NCBI GenBank assembly: GCA_016745215.1
Contig: CP050890.1
Coordinates: 5,270,001-5,334,000, forward strand
From: Thiohalocapsa sp. PB-PSB1
GTDB taxonomy: Bacteria > Pseudomonadota > Gammaproteobacteria > Chromatiales > Chromatiaceae
Reading direction: 5' to 3'
DNA: 64,000 bases
The notes under the pieces are model-generated. The model saw only the letters and a list, made by a program, of their open reading frames with translations. It was not told where the DNA came from and did no database searches. The position numbers and the translations under genes are program-made. Positions 1 through 8,826 of the stretch are shown piece by piece (positions within the stretch are counted from its first letter, which is position 1; each line of letters begins with the position of its first letter).

Positions 1-288
1 GTGGCTTGGATTTCCTATCCGTTAAGTCAAACTACTCTGGTTTCGGTCTCCATAGCGCTTTTTCTGACTGTTGCTGCATGTTCTTCCCCTCAGGAACGCT
101 GCGAGAATTCGGGTGGCCAATACTCTTGCAAGACAGTGTCAGGTCAGAAGCTTACTTATAGCCAAATTGTCGATCACTGCGCCTATGCGGCGAGCGTAGG
201 AAGCCCCGGAGGGTATGCCGCAAGGCGCGACGACTGCGTTTACGAGATGAAAAGAAAGACCGCACCGCAGAAGAAATGCATATGCTCC

Positions 289-1694
289 CATAGGTGTTCG
301 GGATATTTTTTCTTAAATTTCATGCAGTTATAAATTTTTTTAATAGACGGCGAAACCCTTGCTAACTTTCATAATAAAATAGTTGTGCCCACTAAATACT
401 ACAAAAGCAGCAAAGGTATCGCCATGACCGAGAATAGCATTCTTGATGTTTTGAAACAATGCTTCGAAAAATTTATTCCTGCCGAGGACGCCAGAACCAC
501 GATCACACCTTTGGAGTTTACAATCACTTTGGTGTTTTGCTATTTCGGAGATTCTAAGACATTTTCATTGGAGTCCATTCGCCGTTTCATGATAGGACAC
601 CTTAATCAATCGATCAGTCGCGGTGCGTTTTGGGAGCGGATGGCTGGAAACCGATTGAAACAGAATTTGCAAAGTGTCATTGCGGAATTGATGGGGCGTC
701 TTGCGGCATCGGTGCAGGTGAGTGAGACAATTTTGAAACAACTCGGTGTCAACGCTATTGAGGTTGTTGATTCGAGTTAGATTACGCTGTTGCCGGGGGC
801 GAAGAACGCATTTCCCGGTACCCGCACGAAGGCGTCGATCAAGTGGCATGCGAGTTTCGATATCCTGACCGGATTGCTGGTATGGTTTCAGTTAACGCCG
901 GGGAAGAGACATGATAGCAAGTGTTTTCCGGAGATCACGTCCTTGAAAGGGAAGTTGGTGATTTTCGACCTGGGTTATTGGGACTATGCTGTCTTGCATG
1001 CCATTGAAAAAGCTGAAGGTTTTTTTCTTTCACGCGTGAAATCCAATGCTGTGATTAAAATCAAAAAAGTTATTCAAGGGCTCAGCAAAGAGGCTATCGG
1101 GCAATCGCTGCTCTCGCTGGATTTGAGCCGTAAAAAAGGCAACATCATTGAAGTGATTATCGAAAAAATTCATCAAGGTAATACCTTAAACTACCGGGCG
1201 ATCGGGTTTTGGAACCCGGTCGAAAAGGATTATCATTGGTATATTACGAATTTAACCGCAGCCGCCTATTTGATTTATCCTTTGTATCGGCTGAGATGGC
1301 AAATAGAACTTATTTTCAAAGCGTGTAAGAATTCCCTGAATGCGAACCAAATTACCTCTTGCAACGCCAATATAATTGAAAACTTACTACTGGCCTCTAT
1401 CGTGGCTCATCTGAGTACGCACACTGTATTTCAGATCGGTAGGGAACAGTTAGATGATGAGCAAAATTTAGCTATTTCGTTTCAAAGAATCGCTAAAGTA
1501 GCGGTTGTACTGGCGCGAGATTTTATCATGTTTTTGTTACATTCATCACAAGAATATTTTAAAATCCTAGTGAATAAGATAAAGTTGTTTGCGAACGAAA
1601 TTTTTGATCCAAATTATAATCAAAGAGAGACATCATTGGCGCGCATACACAGATTATTATTAGAAGGTGGATAAAAAAATCCCGAACACCTATG
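289..1694 (+). mobile_element. IS4-family insertion sequence
   Basis: The element is 1406 bp. Its ends are 16-bp perfect inverted repeats beginning CATAGGTGTTCGGGAT. It is flanked by a 10-bp direct target duplication, CATATGCTCC, at 279-288 and 1695-1704. A 10-bp duplication and the DDE transposase with a YREK signature both point to the IS4 family. It interrupts the lipoprotein gene in frame. Confidence 0.9.
385..1674 (+). pseudogene. IS4-family transposase with in-frame amber stop
   Basis: The DDE transposase reads through 385-777, meets a TAG at 778-780, then continues in the same frame to 1674. The residues around the stop are VVDSS-stop-ITLLPGAKN. The first catalytic Asp lies just before the stop, the second is in FDLGYWDY, and the Glu is in the Y-2-R-3-E-6-K signature (YRLRWQIELIFKACK). 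Nothing else is missing, so a single CAG-to-TAG change would explain the break. Unless the amber is suppressed, the element cannot make a full transposase. The downstream part alone could start at a TTG at 790 but would lack the first Asp. Confidence 0.85.
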
Positions 1695-2165
1695 CATATG
1701 CTCCACGAATCGCCTTCCACGTGCTTACACGGACCCTAGAGGTCTAATCGTCCCAGCGAGAGCGTTGGACAAGCGGAACCCGAACTGCAAGAAATACCAC
1801 GCGATGCTTATGCGCTGCATCGATGAAGAAGGCCTATCGAGTACAGATTATGCCGTTATGGAATCTTTAAGGTCGAGCTTGCCCCGGAAGAGGTCTCAGA
1901 GGATTTATCAGAGCATTAGCTCGGTTTGTGGCCTTGACGGCCGGGAGTATATAGACCGGAATCTCGACCGTATGACTAATCTCTGTTCCTGCCTTTCTAA
2001 ACAACCTGGCCAATTGTGTTGCCTCAACGGACCGTATATGTATCATCCAAAGATCGCACGCGCGTGTAAGGGACAGGGCTAGGGCATCAAGAAGCGCTAG
2101 TATCCAGCAGCATTTAAGCCCAGGAGGCCAAAACTGAATATGGTCATGCTCTACATGAATGCGAA

Positions 2166-2480
2166 CGCCTAACCATCCAGCGGACCCGCCAAAGACGCGC
2201 GCCGTTGATCGTAGCCGTAAGCAGCGCCCTCCATGGCGCCGCTTATCGCGGAGCTGTGCGACACGTGCCATGATGATTGGAAGGTAGTTCCATCAGCCAA
2301 TGGTGGTTTTCTGACCGGCGTCGCTGCGTAAACCGGCGAGGCCGTGCCAGCGATTTTTGATTGGAGATGTTGAGACTTCACACGTAAACGCACGGCGACG
2401 CCTATCAAGACGCTGGTGTCGAACCACGCTCAACCCCCATCCGTGGGGCTTGAGGGTGGTCGCACAGCTACGCGTTAGCG
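2166..2480 (+). repeat. Broken attC site (two half-sites)
   Basis: A left half begins with an R''-like CGCCTAAC at 2165-2172, followed by ATCCAGCGGACC as in the other sites. A right half ends with R' GTTAGCG at 2474-2480. They are about 300 bp apart instead of 90-130 bp and their arms do not pair, so DNA has been inserted or two different sites were joined. The R' box is real: its complement GCGCTAAC is the R'' of the next attC at 4274. The DNA between holds no gene that I recognise. Confidence 0.5.
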
Positions 2481-2538
2481 CAACGGCAGCGGCGGCCGAA
2501 TGCAACGGTAGCGGTACCGCCTTGGGAAGAATAGAGAT

Positions 2539-3156
2539 ATGGAACACGATTATTTTGACAGCATCGCACTAGTCGTCTACCTCATAGTCCTCAGCTTAGC
2601 GCTCGGGCAGCACGTTACCAACGTTGGTCATGCTATTCGGGCAAGAAATAGGGTATCGGCATACTGGTTGCATTCGCTTTGGGCATGCTTGCTGTTCGTT
2701 GTTCAGATCCAACTTGCTGAGCATGCCTATGGATTCCGGTGCGTTACAGATTGGGGCAGTGGATATGTCCTACTTTTCCTTGCCGACGCCCTTCTCGTCT
2801 ATTTTGCTGTAGCCCTCATTTTTCCGGATCTTACATCCCCTGATACATCTTTGTGTTTGAAAGGCCATTATTACTCTATCTATCGCCCATTTTTTGTTTC
2901 TATCTCTGCAGCCGTCGTTGCAAATTATTTGTCTACGGCAGTAATGATTGATAACTTTGAGATCTCTTCTCACGACGTATTTCTCCTGATCTTCCTCGGC
3001 TTAACTGTACTATTGGCAACAACAAAGCGAGAAATTGTTCATGAAGTGGGCAGCATTGTAGGAGCTATACTCTTCGTAATTTTCACCTTTCTTTTTGGCA
3101 GCAATCTATCTAGAGATGTTCCCCATAGCTGCATTCAAATTATCCTTGATCAATAA
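2539..3156 (+). CDS. Cassette-encoded polytopic membrane protein
   Basis: A 205-aa hydrophobic protein with about six predicted membrane segments (around residues 9-28, 45-62, 74-95, 116-138, 148-163, 170-187). I do not recognise the family. It is the first of three genes in the cassette 2475-4367, starting 60 bp after the R' box with a purine-rich GGGAAGAATAGAG upstream of the ATG. It ends 13 bp before the ATG of the phospholipase-like gene, so the two are probably co-translated. A role as partner or immunity protein for the phospholipase-like product is inference only. Confidence 0.75.
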   Translation: MEHDYFDSIALVVYLIVLSLALGQHVTNVGHAIRARNRVSAYWLHSLWACLLFVVQIQLAEHAYGFRCVTDWGSGYVLLFLADALLVYFAVALIFPDLTSPDTSLCLKGHYYSIYRPFFVSISAAVVANYLSTAVMIDNFEISSHDVFLLIFLGLTVLLATTKREIVHEVGSIVGAILFVIFTFLFGSNLSRDVPHSCIQIILDQ

Positions 3157-3169
3157 TAAACGTTCGTAC

Positions 3170-3778
3170 ATGAATATATTTAGAACAACTCTCTTCATGA
3201 TTACGGGTATTGTCGTCGCTTCTTGCTCGACCCATAATCCGAGAACTGGACAAGAAGAGAATGGATTTCCTGTTCATGGCAATTTTTGTGGGCCCTATAT
3301 TCCAACAATTGCTTTTGATACTGCACAAACGATGGCGGAGCAACTCACATCTATCGCTCCCATCGACAGAATCGACGCTGCCTGCAAAGCGCATGACTTA
3401 TGCTACATACGTCGTGGAATTCATGCGAGACGTGGAGATTTCGATAGGAGTTGCGATAAAGACTTTATGCGAACTCTAAGCGGACTTGAGCGTCGTTACG
3501 AAAATACTGATTGTTGGTTTATAGTGAAAGGGATGCAGGCATATTTCGGTACAGAGAATCCTTCTCTCGCTAAAGATCCCGGAACGCAAGCCGTAGACGT
3601 AGCTGGCACCATTGTCACTTCCGGGATCTTGCTGTACTACAAATCTATTGGCATGGCCGTTGGGATGCCAATCGCTGTATTGAGCGGAAAGAATCCTGTC
3701 GAAGCCGCAAAGATTGCTAACGAAGCGACCAATGAAGTGTTGTTAGTGTATCCTGGTCGTTACCATAAATGTCATTAG
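3170..3778 (+). CDS. Phospholipase A2-like lipoprotein
   Basis: A 202-aa protein. ATG 3170 is chosen because it gives a short signal peptide with lipobox VVASC; the open frame upstream lacks one. The mature part has a calcium-loop-like NFCGPY (about residue 41) and then DAACKAHDLCY, the secretory PLA2 active-site pattern C-x2-H-D-x-C with the catalytic His-Asp pair. A later SCDKDF supplies the CD pair that in PLA2 holds the second catalytic Asp. This supports an exported, Ca2+-dependent phospholipid hydrolase tethered to a membrane. It lies between a membrane protein and a second lipoprotein in one integron cassette. Activity and target are not shown. Confidence 0.7.
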   Translation: MNIFRTTLFMITGIVVASCSTHNPRTGQEENGFPVHGNFCGPYIPTIAFDTAQTMAEQLTSIAPIDRIDAACKAHDLCYIRRGIHARRGDFDRSCDKDFMRTLSGLERRYENTDCWFIVKGMQAYFGTENPSLAKDPGTQAVDVAGTIVTSGILLYYKSIGMAVGMPIAVLSGKNPVEAAKIANEATNEVLLVYPGRYHKCH

Positions 3779-3826
3779 CTTTCATTTCTCGAACAATCCG
3801 CATTGAGAAAGAGGGGTCGATAAACA

Positions 3827-4171
3827 GTGAAACTGCAATATGTCCAGGTTGTATCGGCGTTTACTACCCTTTCTGCAGTCGTTATCGGTTCCAGCCTACT
3901 CAGTGGTTGCCTCACAAAAAACTGCCGTGTCTATAACGAAAATGATCCGAAGCTGATAGATATTGAGGATAGAGGACGGTTTTTGTATGAAAAAGAGGTT
4001 ATTGTAGAGAAAGAGTACAGGAGTATCAACGCCGACGCAGCACGCCTTCGCACAGAGTTTAAAGAGCTATGTGAGAACCCGCCGGCGGCTCCGGAAAAGA
4101 ACTATGAACGTCTGTCGATAGCCGTTCAAGAGAGAAAACGGCTTGAGGCCAAGCTTGCCGAAGAACTTTAA
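3827..4171 (+). CDS. Small lipoprotein with charged helical tail
   Basis: A 114-aa protein from GTG 3827 (GAAAGAGGGG upstream). The signal peptide ends at lipobox LLSGC near residue 28. The remainder is charged and helical, probably coiled coil (KEVIVEKEYRSIN, ERKRLEAKLAEEL). It is the last gene of the three-gene cassette, 48 bp after the phospholipase-like gene and about 100 bp before attC 4274. No family recognised. Confidence 0.7.
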   Translation: MKLQYVQVVSAFTTLSAVVIGSSLLSGCLTKNCRVYNENDPKLIDIEDRGRFLYEKEVIVEKEYRSINADAARLRTEFKELCENPPAAPEKNYERLSIAVQERKRLEAKLAEEL

Positions 4172-4273
4172 GTATTCTTTTGGGCGAGACCATGTGACGA
4201 GAACTGCGTGTGCGCAAAAAACCATAAATGAACTGCATTAAAACTACAAGAGATGTGGGTCAACAAGCATTGG

Positions 4274-4373
4274 CGCTAACACAAAGGTCATGCCGACCGC
4301 ATGCCGCGGAAGCGTGGTCGTGTTTTGAAGGCTCCGCGGTCGCGGCATGCGGCGGCTTACCTTGCCGTTGGGC
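4274..4373 (+). repeat. attC recombination site
   Basis: R'' GGCGCTAAC is at 4272-4280 and R' GTTGGGC at 4367-4373. Long complementary arms (GCATGCCGCGG at the left, CCGCGGTCGCGGCATGC at the right) lie between. R'' pairs with the R' at 2474, so cassette 2475-4367 is a proper unit. Confidence 0.9.
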
Positions 4374-4454
4374 TGATAGGGTTCTGAGATCGCAGCGGTG
4401 CGCTCATTTTTTAGCTCAGCCTACCTTTTCCAATGGTCACACTGGATTGTCAAC

Positions 4455-4682
4455 ATGAAAAAGCTCTTATCCGTTGTATTGGTATCGTTTCTCTTGGCTT
4501 CTTGCGCTTCGCCTCCCTCTGATCCTGGCTGTTCGGGCACCAAGCGGCTAGCCTACGACTCTTGCCTGCGGAACACGTTTGATCCAGGTCTAACAATAAG
4601 CATTAATCAACTCAAGGCGTATTGCCGACAACGAACGGGCAGCACCTGCAGGCACAAGCTTCGCCGACCATCTATTCTTTAG
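4455..4682 (+). CDS. Small cassette lipoprotein
   Basis: A 75-aa protein starting MKKLLSVVLVSFLLASC, a clear signal peptide with lipobox. The short mature part has paired cysteines and no family I recognise. The frame is open further upstream, but that part lies over the attC end, so ATG 4455 is preferred. It is the sole gene of cassette 4368-4859, whose R'/R'' boxes match exactly (GTTGGGC / GCCCAAC). Confidence 0.75.
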   Translation: MKKLLSVVLVSFLLASCASPPSDPGCSGTKRLAYDSCLRNTFDPGLTISINQLKAYCRQRTGSTCRHKLRRPSIL

Positions 4683-4775
4683 AAAGCGATAGACCTGAGC
4701 GCAGAGGATGCGCTACATTTTTGTTGTGTCTAAAATGGAGAAGAGCCCTTTTCTCTATTGCTGAATGAAAAGAAA

Positions 4776-4865
4776 GCCCAACAAGAGCGCAGGCTGCGAC
4801 GCCTTGCAGCAGCCTTCGCTCTGGCTCAGGACGTTCCAAGGCGCGCGTTTTGCGTAACGTTAACG
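4776..4865 (+). repeat. attC recombination site
   Basis: R'' GCCCAAC is at 4776-4782 and R' GTTAACG at 4859-4865. The left arm contains CGACGCCTTG and the right arm CCAAGGCGCG. The left half closely resembles the - strand attC at 60229-60317, which links the two arrays. Confidence 0.8.
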
Positions 4866-5275
4866 CGACTATACATTGATGGTTCAATCTGACACCTTGC
4901 AGAAATTGGGGCGATAGCTCTGACGACGGACTGACATGGAATATTATACGACCAATGGTTGCAGCCCCGGGCCAATACGAAAGTTGCGGCAATCAATCAC
5001 GTCAAACCGAGTGGCCTGCGGGTTCTTTGAAGCGCCGCGCGTCTTAGGACGCTACCATACGCAGAATTTTCGGGTAAGCGCGGCTGTTTCAGTGTCAGAC
5101 TCGGACGCTGTATCTTTTTCTTTTCAATCATCGAGCCTATAGTGCGAGTGGCTAGAAGGTTTTCTGACACTTCAATAAAAGAAGGACACGAGTTCGGACC
5201 CGATTTTTTCACCACTTTTATATACGCCCAATCCATTAAACTAGCGATTCGTTTTTAGAGATGCAGAGGTAATGT
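4866..5275 (+). other. Cassette leader region, no convincing gene
   Basis: About 410 bp before the next gene. A 68-aa frame at 4936-5142 (+) is open but has no recognisable domain and no good ribosome binding site. The R' at 4859 (GTTAACG) does not match the R'' at 5813 (GCCCAAC), so an attC may have been lost somewhere here. I could not find its remnants. Confidence 0.4.
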
Positions 5276-5725
5276 ATGAAAACCCTTATTTTCGTGCTCG
5301 CGGTTTTTCTCTTGGTCGGGTGCACGACGCAGAATCCGCAGAAAGAATGGTCTAAGCCGACGGCACGATACAGTAAGACACAATACACTCAGGAACAAAC
5401 AGTTAGATTGCAGCGTTTCCTGAAAGAAGAAGGGTACTATGATGGGCGCATCACCGGCGTGTACGATTCCGAGACCCACAGCGCGAAAATGCGGCATAAA
5501 GCACAGCTGCATGACAAACTCATGAAACGAGCGGCTCCGAGTCGCACTACCACGTCTACTACGATATCAAGGCAGCCACGACCCCTATCTCCCGAGGGCG
5601 CAAAAGCAATTCAGCGCATGTGTCAGGAAACTATTAAGGGTCTAAGCGCTATGCAAGCTGTAGATGGGGTGTACTACGACCTCGATAATGAGTACCGTAA
5701 ATGCATGCGCCAATATACCCGCTAA
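5276..5725 (+). CDS. Lipoprotein with a peptidoglycan-binding-like segment
   Basis: A 149-aa protein. The start is set by AGAGGTA upstream of ATG 5276 and by the signal peptide MKTLIFVLAVFLLVGC, which has a good lipobox. Residues around 42-65 (VRLQRFLKEEGYYDGRITG) match the repeat of PG_binding_1 domains (Q..L...G.Y.G...G), though only one short copy is present. The middle is Ser/Thr/Pro-rich and the C-terminal third is helical with two Cys. Probably an envelope lipoprotein that contacts peptidoglycan. Confidence 0.7.
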   Translation: MKTLIFVLAVFLLVGCTTQNPQKEWSKPTARYSKTQYTQEQTVRLQRFLKEEGYYDGRITGVYDSETHSAKMRHKAQLHDKLMKRAAPSRTTTSTTISRQPRPLSPEGAKAIQRMCQETIKGLSAMQAVDGVYYDLDNEYRKCMRQYTR

Positions 5726-5812
5726 CGGGCATCGTATTATTATGCGCATTTCTGCGGCAGTAGAAAGCAAGGAAACATCATAAACGTCGTTTCGGACGCG
5801 TGAAGAAACCAT

Positions 5813-5898
5813 GCCCAACAAAAGCCTGCAGCCGACCGCCTACTACGGCGCGGCTTCGCTCGCGCCGTAGTAGGCGGCGGCTGAGGCTTGCGTTAGCC
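5813..5898 (+). repeat. attC recombination site
   Basis: R'' GCCCAAC at 5813-5819, R' GTTAGCC at 5892-5898. The arms are near perfect (CCGCCTACTACGGCGCG against CGCGCCGTAGTAGGCGG) with a GCTTCGCT loop. Confidence 0.95.
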
Positions 5899-5908
5899 TG
5901 CACAAGAA

Positions 5909-6652
5909 ATGAAGCGACCAAGATTACTGACTCATTGGACAGGTAAGGATATATGTACCGCGCGTGCAGACTTGAACACGCAAGCGCGAACGCAGTACCT
6001 AGAACGCCTAATGTCGCTACTCGAGCACGGATTCTGGATGACCCTACCACAGGAGCATCTCGTGGGCCTGGCTGAAGACGAAACGCAGCCTCGTCGCCTT
6101 TCATACCAAGCTCCGATGACCTGTTTTACTGAGCTTCGCCTTTCCACGGCGCGCATGCATCAACAAAGGTACGGACTACTCGGTGTTGTCGTTGATCGCG
6201 ATTTTGTCCTCGCTCGATGGGGAGCACCAGTACACTATGTACGTTCCAACAGAGACGATCCTCTCGTCGCTAACGCGGTTATGCTGATGGCCTGGTTACA
6301 GAAGCAGAAAGAGAGCAAAATCGAGAATGCCGATACGATTATGACAAACATGAACTTCCTTGTTGGCTTCATGAAAGGTATGTCCGATACAGAACATGAA
6401 GATTTCCGCTATTTGGACGAGCAGGAATGGCGAATCGTCCACAGCCACGCCCAGGAGCAACGTGAGCGCCTATTGCCGACGAACAAAGACATGCCAAAAT
6501 ATCTTATCCCTTTTGTTCGCGAAGACGTGCAGATGCTGGTTGTCCCCGACGCTGATTTCCGAAGCAAAGTATACGAGTGTGAGATCTTCACCGATTGGGT
6601 CGGTAACTCACCGATCCCCGTGTTAACTACTGAGGAAATTGAGCATTTTTGA
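5909..6652 (+). CDS. AbiGi-like abortive infection protein
   Basis: A 247-aa protein starting 11 bp after the attC R' box. The pattern matches the AbiGi (putative antitoxin) family: HWTG near the N-terminus, MTCFTELRLS, a YGLLGVVVDRDFV block with APVHYV after it, and DEQEWRIVHS in the C-terminal half. AbiGi proteins were described as one half of the two-gene AbiG phage-defence system. No AbiGii nucleotidyltransferase is present; the next gene encodes a HEPN-type protein. The attC between the two is reduced to a 20-bp scar, so they now move together and could be co-transcribed (39-bp gap). Confidence 0.65.
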   Translation: MKRPRLLTHWTGKDICTARADLNTQARTQYLERLMSLLEHGFWMTLPQEHLVGLAEDETQPRRLSYQAPMTCFTELRLSTARMHQQRYGLLGVVVDRDFVLARWGAPVHYVRSNRDDPLVANAVMLMAWLQKQKESKIENADTIMTNMNFLVGFMKGMSDTEHEDFRYLDEQEWRIVHSHAQEQRERLLPTNKDMPKYLIPFVREDVQMLVVPDADFRSKVYECEIFTDWVGNSPIPVLTTEEIEHF

Positions 6653-6658
6653 TATTCG

Positions 6659-6678
6659 GGCTGCGCACAACGTTAGGC
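6659..6678 (+). repeat. Deleted attC scar between two fused cassettes
   Basis: The sequence GGCTGCGCACAACGTTAGGC keeps an R''-like GGCT...AAC directly joined to R' GTTAGGC (6672-6678); the palindrome is gone. The R' half still matches the next R'' (GCCTAAC at 7342) and the R'' half still matches the previous R' (GTTAGCC at 5892). Confidence 0.7.
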
Positions 6679-6691
6679 GCTCACGAACCGC

Positions 6692-7327
6692 ATGGATACT
6701 CATCAAATAATTGAACACGCCCGGCAACTGAAGCAACGGATTCAGCCGTATGCACGGCGGCAGGGGGAAGGTGACCCTGGAGAGGCTGCACGCGCACAGG
6801 TGTGTGCGTTTCTCTCCCATTACGCTGGCCCACAAAGCGCGTTTACGAAGGAGGCAGAGGCGACAACGGGCTTTTCGGGTTATCGTGTCGCCACGCTTTC
6901 CAGTATTCTCGACTCGTTCACAGAGTATCTTGAGTCGGGACTGTCTACTGGACTTTCGCCAGAGCGGCGCGCCCAAATCGACGTGGTTTCGGACTTCCTT
7001 GGGCAAGCTCAAACGATGCTAGATGGGGAAGCTTTTCATCCTGGTGCGGCAGCCGTTTTGATCGGGGCGTCTCTTGAGGAGTTCTTGCGAAACTGGGTGG
7101 AGGCTGAAGGCATTCCCCTCAGTTCCAGTCGACTAGGCATCGATACTTACGCTCAAGCATTGAAAAGCGCGGGGCGTCTTTCAAAACAAGACATCAAAGA
7201 CATCACGTCTTGGGCCGGGACGCGGAATCACGCTGCTCATGGTGAGTGGGACAAAGTAGGCGACATTCCGCGCGTACGACTCATGCTTGAGGGCGTGAAT
7301 CTATTCATTCGGCAGAAGACTGGCTAG
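6692..7327 (+). CDS. HEPN-domain protein
   Basis: A 211-aa helical protein. The C-terminal half carries RNHAAH in the context TRNHAAHGEWDKV, the RxxxxH motif of HEPN RNases, preceded by a helical core (AAAVLIGASLEEFLRNWVEAEG) like that of DUF4145-type HEPN proteins. HEPN proteins with an intact motif are often metal-independent RNases used in defence or toxin-antitoxin systems. Its partner is probably the AbiGi-like protein upstream. Substrate unknown. Confidence 0.65.
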   Translation: MDTHQIIEHARQLKQRIQPYARRQGEGDPGEAARAQVCAFLSHYAGPQSAFTKEAEATTGFSGYRVATLSSILDSFTEYLESGLSTGLSPERRAQIDVVSDFLGQAQTMLDGEAFHPGAAAVLIGASLEEFLRNWVEAEGIPLSSSRLGIDTYAQALKSAGRLSKQDIKDITSWAGTRNHAAHGEWDKVGDIPRVRLMLEGVNLFIRQKTG

Positions 7328-7341
7328 CTAGCCATGGCGAC

Positions 7342-7434
7342 GCCTAACCTAAGGCTCGGCCCGACCGCCCGTTGCCGCGCCGTCGCTTCGCTTTCGGCGC
7401 GGCAACGGGCGGCGGGCCAGCCTTGACGTTGGGC
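7342..7434 (+). repeat. attC recombination site
   Basis: R'' GCCTAAC at 7342-7348, R' GTTGGGC at 7428-7434. Arms CCGCCCGTTGCCGCGCC and GGCGCGGCAACGGGCGG are perfectly complementary. Confidence 0.95.
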
Positions 7435-7637
7435 AACCGAACCAAGGTTAATTGGGCTCGTTTAATTCCGCAGAGGCTCCCCTACGGCTTTTTATGCATG
7501 CTATCGACAGCATAGATGAACGCCTTGCCCGAAGTAAAGAAACGGTATTGCGTCTCACCTGCGAAAATGCGCATTGTACTTCGGATTCGCAGAAAAGCGG
7601 GTGGGTTTTGAAGTTGTGCGCTTGGTAAGGTAACGCT

Positions 7638-8525
7638 ATGAACGAAGATACCGAAGCTCGACTGAATATGATGAAGCGCGAAATTGACGCGCTGCAAGTC
7701 GCTGTTACTGGTGTATCAAGACCTTGGTATCGCAACATCGCTACCTGGGTATCAATTATTGCGCTGCTGTTTTCTTTCGGAACTACGTATGTTTCATATC
7801 ACCGAGCTGATGCTCAAGACGTTGCGAATATGCGGCAAGAGCTTCGCACGCTATTGCAGCGTTTATCGGCTCTTCCCAAGGAAAACGTCAGGGTACTGAA
7901 GGAATATGAGAATGATCCCGCATCACGCACAGCTATAGCAGGATTGGTAAATCAAGAGAACAGCTTCGTAGGGAGGAGTGCCGCAGACTTGGCACGACGC
8001 TTAGGACCTGGAAACGTGTCTCCCGCTGAATACCTTGCCATCGCGCAAGGCCTTCAGAACTCCTATGACCTTCTCGGGGCAAACGAATTCTATGAAAATG
8101 CTTTGGCTGCGAACCCGGGATTCAACACGCACATCAGCAGTTTGAGACTACTCGCGGATCTCCGCTTCATCCAGGGTGCGCCTCAGGCTGGCAGAGACAT
8201 CTATCGTAAGTCGCTCGACGTGTTTTCGGAGTATCCCGAGTACGATGCATTTACAAAGACGCAGACAAACGTAATGACAGAGCTGGCCTGGGCATTTTCC
8301 GAAGCGAATATGGGCTTCTTCGACGAAGCCAACGACCATATTCAGAGAGCGGAAAGGTATGTTGCGCACCTGCCGGATACAGACGGTGTTGGTTTGCTGC
8401 GATCCAGCATCACGCAGTTACGAGATAAAGTGGCAGCAGCAGCCCAGGCTCCGGCCAGTGGTATGGGCAAAGGACAAGTCGTGCCTAGTAGCCTCGTCCC
8501 CGCAGCATCGCCAATAGGACCTTAA
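7638..8525 (+). CDS. Membrane-anchored TPR-like cassette protein
   Basis: A 295-aa protein with a short charged N-terminus, one membrane segment (about residues 33-55), a likely coiled coil (VANMRQELRTLLQRLSAL), then an all-helical region with TPR-like spacing (AEYLAIAQGLQNSYDLLGANEFYENALAANPG). The C-terminus is low-complexity Ala/Pro/Ser. Ribosome binding site GGTAAGG precedes ATG 7638. It is the only gene in cassette 7429-8756, whose end boxes match with one mismatch. Function unknown. Confidence 0.7.
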   Translation: MNEDTEARLNMMKREIDALQVAVTGVSRPWYRNIATWVSIIALLFSFGTTYVSYHRADAQDVANMRQELRTLLQRLSALPKENVRVLKEYENDPASRTAIAGLVNQENSFVGRSAADLARRLGPGNVSPAEYLAIAQGLQNSYDLLGANEFYENALAANPGFNTHISSLRLLADLRFIQGAPQAGRDIYRKSLDVFSEYPEYDAFTKTQTNVMTELAWAFSEANMGFFDEANDHIQRAERYVAHLPDTDGVGLLRSSITQLRDKVAAAAQAPASGMGKGQVVPSSLVPAASPIGP

Positions 8526-8672
8526 AGTTCGTCTCGAACATAGCAAGATCACACGTATCTTGCGCCACACCATTACCCGCAAGCCTCCCCGATGCTTCGC
8601 TGAGCGTCGAGCGCGAAGTGAAAACGGGAATAGAGGGTCAGAGCCCTTTTTTATAAACATTCGAATGAAATG

Positions 8673-8762
8673 GCCAACAAGCAGCCCAGCGCCGACGCCA
8701 AACTGCGCGGCGTCGCTTTGCTCCGCCCCGCAGTTTGGCGCGGGCTGTCTGTAACGTTAGCC
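8673..8762 (+). repeat. attC recombination site
   Basis: R'' GGCCAAC is close to 8672-8678 and R' GTTAGCC is at 8756-8762. Arms CGCCAAACTGCGCGGCG and CGCAGTTTGGCGCG pair around a GCTTTGCTCC loop. Confidence 0.9.
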
Positions 8763-8826
8763 GCCAAACTAAGGCGCGCATTTTCCCGTCGTTCAGAATT
8801 TTGCAACACAACATGACGAGGCAATA

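Larger units (their letters stand above)
1..2082 (+). pseudogene. Cys-rich lipoprotein gene split by an IS4 element
   Basis: Positions 1-288 and 1705-2082 are one open frame (about 222 aa) once the insertion and one copy of its 10-bp target duplication are removed; I joined the codons and the frame is kept to the TAG at 2080. The N-terminus has a hydrophobic stretch ending in a lipobox-like TVAAC, so an outer-membrane or periplasmic lipoprotein is likely. The rest has many cysteines (KKCIC, NLCSC, QLCCL) and no family I recognise. The frame opens with GTG at base 1, but that codon lies in the dispersed WISYPL-type repeat, so the true start may be the later ATG/GTG or upstream of the window. 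It looks like the cargo of the first cassette, because an attC half-site follows at 2166. Confidence 0.7.

Noticed and set aside
1765..2082. Independent 105-aa gene
   Set aside because: It is the 3' part of the lipoprotein gene split by IS4; the frame joins exactly after removing the element and one target duplication.
4936..5142. 68-aa cassette gene
   Set aside because: No ribosome binding site or domain; kept only as a note on the spacer.
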